Below are positions 5,457 to 8,623 of a stretch of 8,623 nucleotides of DNA, piece after piece. The stretch spans positions 1 through 8,623 of the forward strand of contig CACZRQ010000298.1 in assembly GCA_902783615.1 (NCBI GenBank). The letters run 5' to 3'. The stretch comes from an uncultured Bacteroidales bacterium (lineage in GTDB: Bacteria; Bacteroidota; Bacteroidia; Bacteroidales; Bacteroidaceae). The stretch's first letter is position 1, and every line of letters starts with the position of its first letter. The notes beneath the pieces are model-generated. The model did no database searches. It was not told where the DNA came from and saw nothing but the letters and a program-made list of their open reading frames with translations. Position numbers and translations under genes: made by a program.

Positions 5457-8400
5457 AAGCCAATAATGACAATCCCGTACTGAACAATCCGTACGAGGAG
5501 CCGAAGTATTACTATGATACCGATATGGATGGTAACATAGACTATGAGACCGTCATCAATGGAAGACGGCCTTTTGGCTATGATGTGAACATCGTTCCTA
5601 AGAAACGTGGTGGACAGACATTATTTTCGATAGAAGACTTTGCCTCTGTTGATCCCAATGCAGAGTTCATTAACACCATTCGTAAGGAAGTTAAATCATG
5701 GCGTGAAGCTGGATATCCTAAAGCTTCTCGCATTACTAAAGAACTACTTGATTTCTGGTTCAATAATAAGGAAAGAAGGGTTAATCTTAGATTATTCTTC
5801 TGTCAACGTGAAGCTGTTGAAACGGCTATATGGCTAAATGAAATAGCTGAGAGAGACCCAAACACAGGTAACTATATTCTTAATCTATTGACAGAACGTC
5901 GTCATACTGTATCAAAAGACGATGCATATGTATTGCCTCGAACAGCTTTCAAGATGGCTACAGGTACTGGTAAAACAGTGGTGATGGCTATGTTTATTCT
6001 TTATAACTACTTGAATAAACGAGCTAATCCGATGGATACTCATTATGCTGACCATTTCCTGCTATGTGCGCCAGGTATCACTATTCGTGATCGTTTAGGA
6101 GTGCTTCAACTCGATTATAGTCAACGGAGCAACATCTATGAACGAACAGACTACTATCATCAACGTGGTTTGATTCCTCAACATTTTGAAAAAGAGTTGG
6201 GGGGACTAAACTCCTCCATTACCATAATAAACTATCAACAGTTTTTGCCTCGAGTTTTCTCTGGCAAACATGCCTCTCCACTTGATGGTAAACAGAAGTG
6301 GGTAGAAGGTGAACTTGTAACCCAAAAAGACAAAGAAGATTATAGCGTGATGCTGAGTCGTGTCTTAGAAAAGGGTGTAAAAGGGAAACGTATAGTTGTA
6401 ATTAATGACGAAGCCCATCATTGCTATTTGCCTAAAAAGAACAATGATAAAAGCCTGACTGATGATGAGAAAACTGATCTGAAACAAGAAAACGAGGCTG
6501 CTATGGTTTGGTATGAAGGACTTCGTCAAATGAAGCTCTTGGGCTACAAAATCCAGCATGTGTATGACCTGTCCGCAACTCCTTATTTTTTGAAAGGTTC
6601 AGGCTATCCTGAATATTCATTGTTCCCTTGGGTGGTTAGCGATTTCGGCTTGGTGGATGCTATTGAGAGTGGTTTGGTCAAGATCCCATATTTGCCTGCT
6701 TATGACAATACTCCAGACCTTGATGAGCCAAAACTTCGCAACATTTACGAGTCAATCAAAGACAAATTACCTAAACGTGGTTTACGTGCTCAAAAGAAGA
6801 AAGACAAGGAAGAAAATGTAGAAGTGCCCTTGATAGCTCAGGCTCCCAACTTACCGACATTGTTGAATACTGCTTTAGAACAATTTGTCAATGACTACAT
6901 TGATTATGATCGTGGCTTGCGTCAGGCATACGAGGAAATGGGTACACTCTATAGTGCACCACCTGTGTTGATTTTGGTTTGCAATAACACTACCGTATCT
7001 TATGAAGTTTATCGTGATATTGCAGGCTATCAGGATGGAGTAGATGAGAATGGTGAGCCAAAATACAGGAAGGGTCGTTTCGATGTGTTCTCCAATTACG
7101 ATGGGATGGGGTTGCCTAAAGACAAGTTCCCCACTTTGCTTATTGACTCTTCTGCTCTTGATGAAGCCTCCACTCGTATTGATGAAGCCTTCAAGAAAGC
7201 CTACGCCAAGGAGATTGAAGATTTTAAACACGAATACGCCAATCTGCATGGTGCTGGTTCAGCTGACATCATCACAGATGCTGATATTCTACGCGAAGTG
7301 GTGAATACCGTTGGCAAGCCTGGCAAGTTGGGTGGTGACATCAAATGTGTTGTCAGTGTGTCTATGTTGACAGAAGGGTGGGATGCAAATACTGTCACGC
7401 ATGTTTGTGGTATCCGTGCCTTTGGTAGTCAGTTGCTTTGTGAACAGGTGGTAGGTCGTGCTTTACGTCGCCAAAACTATGATTTGGTTCCTTATGACAA
7501 ATTAGGAAGGGAAATTGATCGAAAAGATTTGTTTAGATATAAAGAGGAAAACATTACATATAAGTATCCTCCAGAGTATGCACGCATTATTGGTGTGCCA
7601 TTCAATACTTTTAAGGGTGGTAAAACGGTAGTAACAAGGCCTCAGAAACCTAAAGCCATTATTAGGGCTTTGCCTGAACGCAAGGCTTTGGAGATTCGTT
7701 TTCCTGTAATTACTGGTTATCGTTCTGATAATATAGAGGGCGCTTTGACGGCAGACTTTACAGACTTGCCCAAATTTAAACTAAACTTTAATGAGATACC
7801 AACAAAGACTGTACTCCAAACTGTTGTCAACGGTGACCAAAAGATGCTGAAGACGGACTATATGGAGTACCGAGACCAACAGGTCATCTATTATTATGCC
7901 CATTTGATGATTCGTGAAAGATATCGTGATCCCAATGGTTTTGATAAGTTCCAAAAAATCCCAGACATTTTGAAGATAGTGGCGATGTGGTATGACAATC
8001 AGTTGGAAATTGTTGGTGGTGATGGAAGTAAAGAGCAACGGCGTCTTGTGATGCTTTCCAACTATCAGGCTGTGCTGGACAGCATTAGTGAAGGTATTCA
8101 TCAGGCAAATGCAGACAAGGAAATCATCTCTGCCGTACTCAACTACTACAATCCTGAGGGCAGCACCCAGCATGTCTATCGTCCTACGAACAAACCTGTC
8201 TATCCTACGCAGAAAAGTCACGTCAACTATGTGATAGCAGAAGATAACAGCTGGCAGCAGATTGCAGCAAAGACACTCGACTCGATGGAATGTGTGGAGA
8301 CATGGGTAAAGAATACTTATCTTGGTTTTCGTATTCCATATACTGTAGGAGATGAGAGCAGAGAATACTTGCCAACATTTATAGTCAAAGTTAAAGGCAT

Positions 8401-8593
8401 TAACTTAATTGTTGAATGTTTGGACTTTGATGGTGACAATACAGGTAATAAGGAAACTAAACGCCATTATCTGAAAGACTACTGGATTCCTGCCGCAAAT
8501 AACCTGAAGACCTATGGTCAATGGGATTTGCTGGAAGTAAGAGATATAGACCAATTAGAGAAACTCATTAACGAAAAAATCAAGCAACTATGA
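5453..8593 (+). CDS. Type III-like restriction protein: DEAH helicase with altered C-terminal nuclease domain
   Basis: Large protein (1046 residues) of the type III restriction Res-like group, probably what databases call BPTD_3080-family restriction endonuclease. An N-terminal family-specific region (NNPYEEPKYYY, 11-21; FFCQREAVETAIWL, 115-128) precedes a superfamily 2 helicase core: Walker A ATGTGKT (169-175, Lys174), DEAH box NDEAHH (318-323), motif III SATP (374-377), motif V LTEGWDAN (639-646) and motif VI QVVGRALRR (665-673), all intact. ATP-driven translocation on DNA is therefore expected. The C-terminus (about 945-1035) has the layout of a PD-(D/E)xK nuclease, but the usual PDF reads PTF (974-976) and ExK reads ECL (988-990), so cleavage is doubtful. 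Sampled 60-base lines suggest lower GC than in upstream genes (33% against 53%), hinting at horizontal gain. The stop overlaps the next gene by 4 bases. Alternative: a nuclease-dead regulatory or signalling helicase. Confidence 0.9.
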   Translation: MQANNDNPVLNNPYEEPKYYYDTDMDGNIDYETVINGRRPFGYDVNIVPKKRGGQTLFSIEDFASVDPNAEFINTIRKEVKSWREAGYPKASRITKELLDFWFNNKERRVNLRLFFCQREAVETAIWLNEIAERDPNTGNYILNLLTERRHTVSKDDAYVLPRTAFKMATGTGKTVVMAMFILYNYLNKRANPMDTHYADHFLLCAPGITIRDRLGVLQLDYSQRSNIYERTDYYHQRGLIPQHFEKELGGLNSSITIINYQQFLPRVFSGKHASPLDGKQKWVEGELVTQKDKEDYSVMLSRVLEKGVKGKRIVVINDEAHHCYLPKKNNDKSLTDDEKTDLKQENEAAMVWYEGLRQMKLLGYKIQHVYDLSATPYFLKGSGYPEYSLFPWVVSDFGLVDAIESGLVKIPYLPAYDNTPDLDEPKLRNIYESIKDKLPKRGLRAQKKKDKEENVEVPLIAQAPNLPTLLNTALEQFVNDYIDYDRGLRQAYEEMGTLYSAPPVLILVCNNTTVSYEVYRDIAGYQDGVDENGEPKYRKGRFDVFSNYDGMGLPKDKFPTLLIDSSALDEASTRIDEAFKKAYAKEIEDFKHEYANLHGAGSADIITDADILREVVNTVGKPGKLGGDIKCVVSVSMLTEGWDANTVTHVCGIRAFGSQLLCEQVVGRALRRQNYDLVPYDKLGREIDRKDLFRYKEENITYKYPPEYARIIGVPFNTFKGGKTVVTRPQKPKAIIRALPERKALEIRFPVITGYRSDNIEGALTADFTDLPKFKLNFNEIPTKTVLQTVVNGDQKMLKTDYMEYRDQQVIYYYAHLMIRERYRDPNGFDKFQKIPDILKIVAMWYDNQLEIVGGDGSKEQRRLVMLSNYQAVLDSISEGIHQANADKEIISAVLNYYNPEGSTQHVYRPTNKPVYPTQKSHVNYVIAEDNSWQQIAAKTLDSMECVETWVKNTYLGFRIPYTVGDESREYLPTFIVKVKGINLIVECLDFDGDNTGNKETKRHYLKDYWIPAANNLKTYGQWDLLEVRDIDQLEKLINEKIKQL

Positions 8594-8623
8594 TAGATAA
8601 GAATAGACCCGTTTCGAGTATCA
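8590..8623 (+). CDS. Start of a coupled downstream gene, truncated by the window end
   Basis: An ATG overlaps the helicase stop in the arrangement ATGA and stays open to the window end (MIDKNRPVSSI). The 4-base overlap suggests translational coupling. Eleven residues are too few to identify it. Helicase genes of this group usually lie beside a site-specific DNA methyltransferase gene, so that is the expectation from context only. Confidence 0.5.
   Translation, partial: MIDKNRPVSSI

Noticed and set aside
5188..5487. Minus-strand open frame of 99 codons across the intergenic gap
   Set aside because: It overlaps the helicase start and the RNA stem-loops, whose G-U pairs support plus-strand transcription. 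No minus-strand promoter consensus is seen, and the protein resembles nothing I know.

Overview
The window looks like chromosomal DNA from a member of the Bacteroidota, most likely order Bacteroidales (a Prevotella/Segatella-type genome is my guess). The reasons are promoters of the TTTG / TAnnTTTG class in front of the tRNA and in the 5.1-5.2 kb intergenic region, start codons without Shine-Dalgarno sequences, a tRNA gene without an encoded CCA end, and the type of proteins encoded.

Left part, minus strand (1-2027): a tRNA-Phe gene with its own strong promoter, then a two-gene unit reading leftwards, a trimeric-type purine nucleoside phosphorylase followed 13 bases later by thiamine-monophosphate kinase (thiL). 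A 159-base divergent intergenic region separates this from the plus-strand genes.

Middle part, plus strand (2187-5075): a tightly packed three-gene operon with 8-base and 4-base stop/start overlaps. It encodes a BadF/NAGK-type amino-sugar kinase (candidate MurK), MurNAc-6-phosphate etherase (murQ), and a lipoprotein that joins an uncharacterised N-terminal domain to a periplasmic-binding-protein fold closely resembling cyclohexadienyl dehydratase (PheC). The first two genes make a complete cytoplasmic route from MurNAc to GlcNAc-6-P, which is cell-wall sugar salvage. The lipoprotein is the unexpected partner.

Right part, plus strand (5076-8623): a 377-base gap containing a good promoter, a long rod-shaped RNA fold of about 110 nt with G-U pairs that only fit plus-strand RNA, a terminator that shares bases with the rod, and a further pairing that competes with it. 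This leads into a 1046-residue DEAH helicase/restriction protein of the type III-like Res group, followed by a 4-base overlap with a gene cut off by the window end, presumably its methyltransferase. The C-terminal nuclease site of the helicase protein is altered at two key positions. The structured leader and this altered restriction protein are the parts of the window least explained by known biology. I saw no CRISPR array, insertion sequence or integrase.
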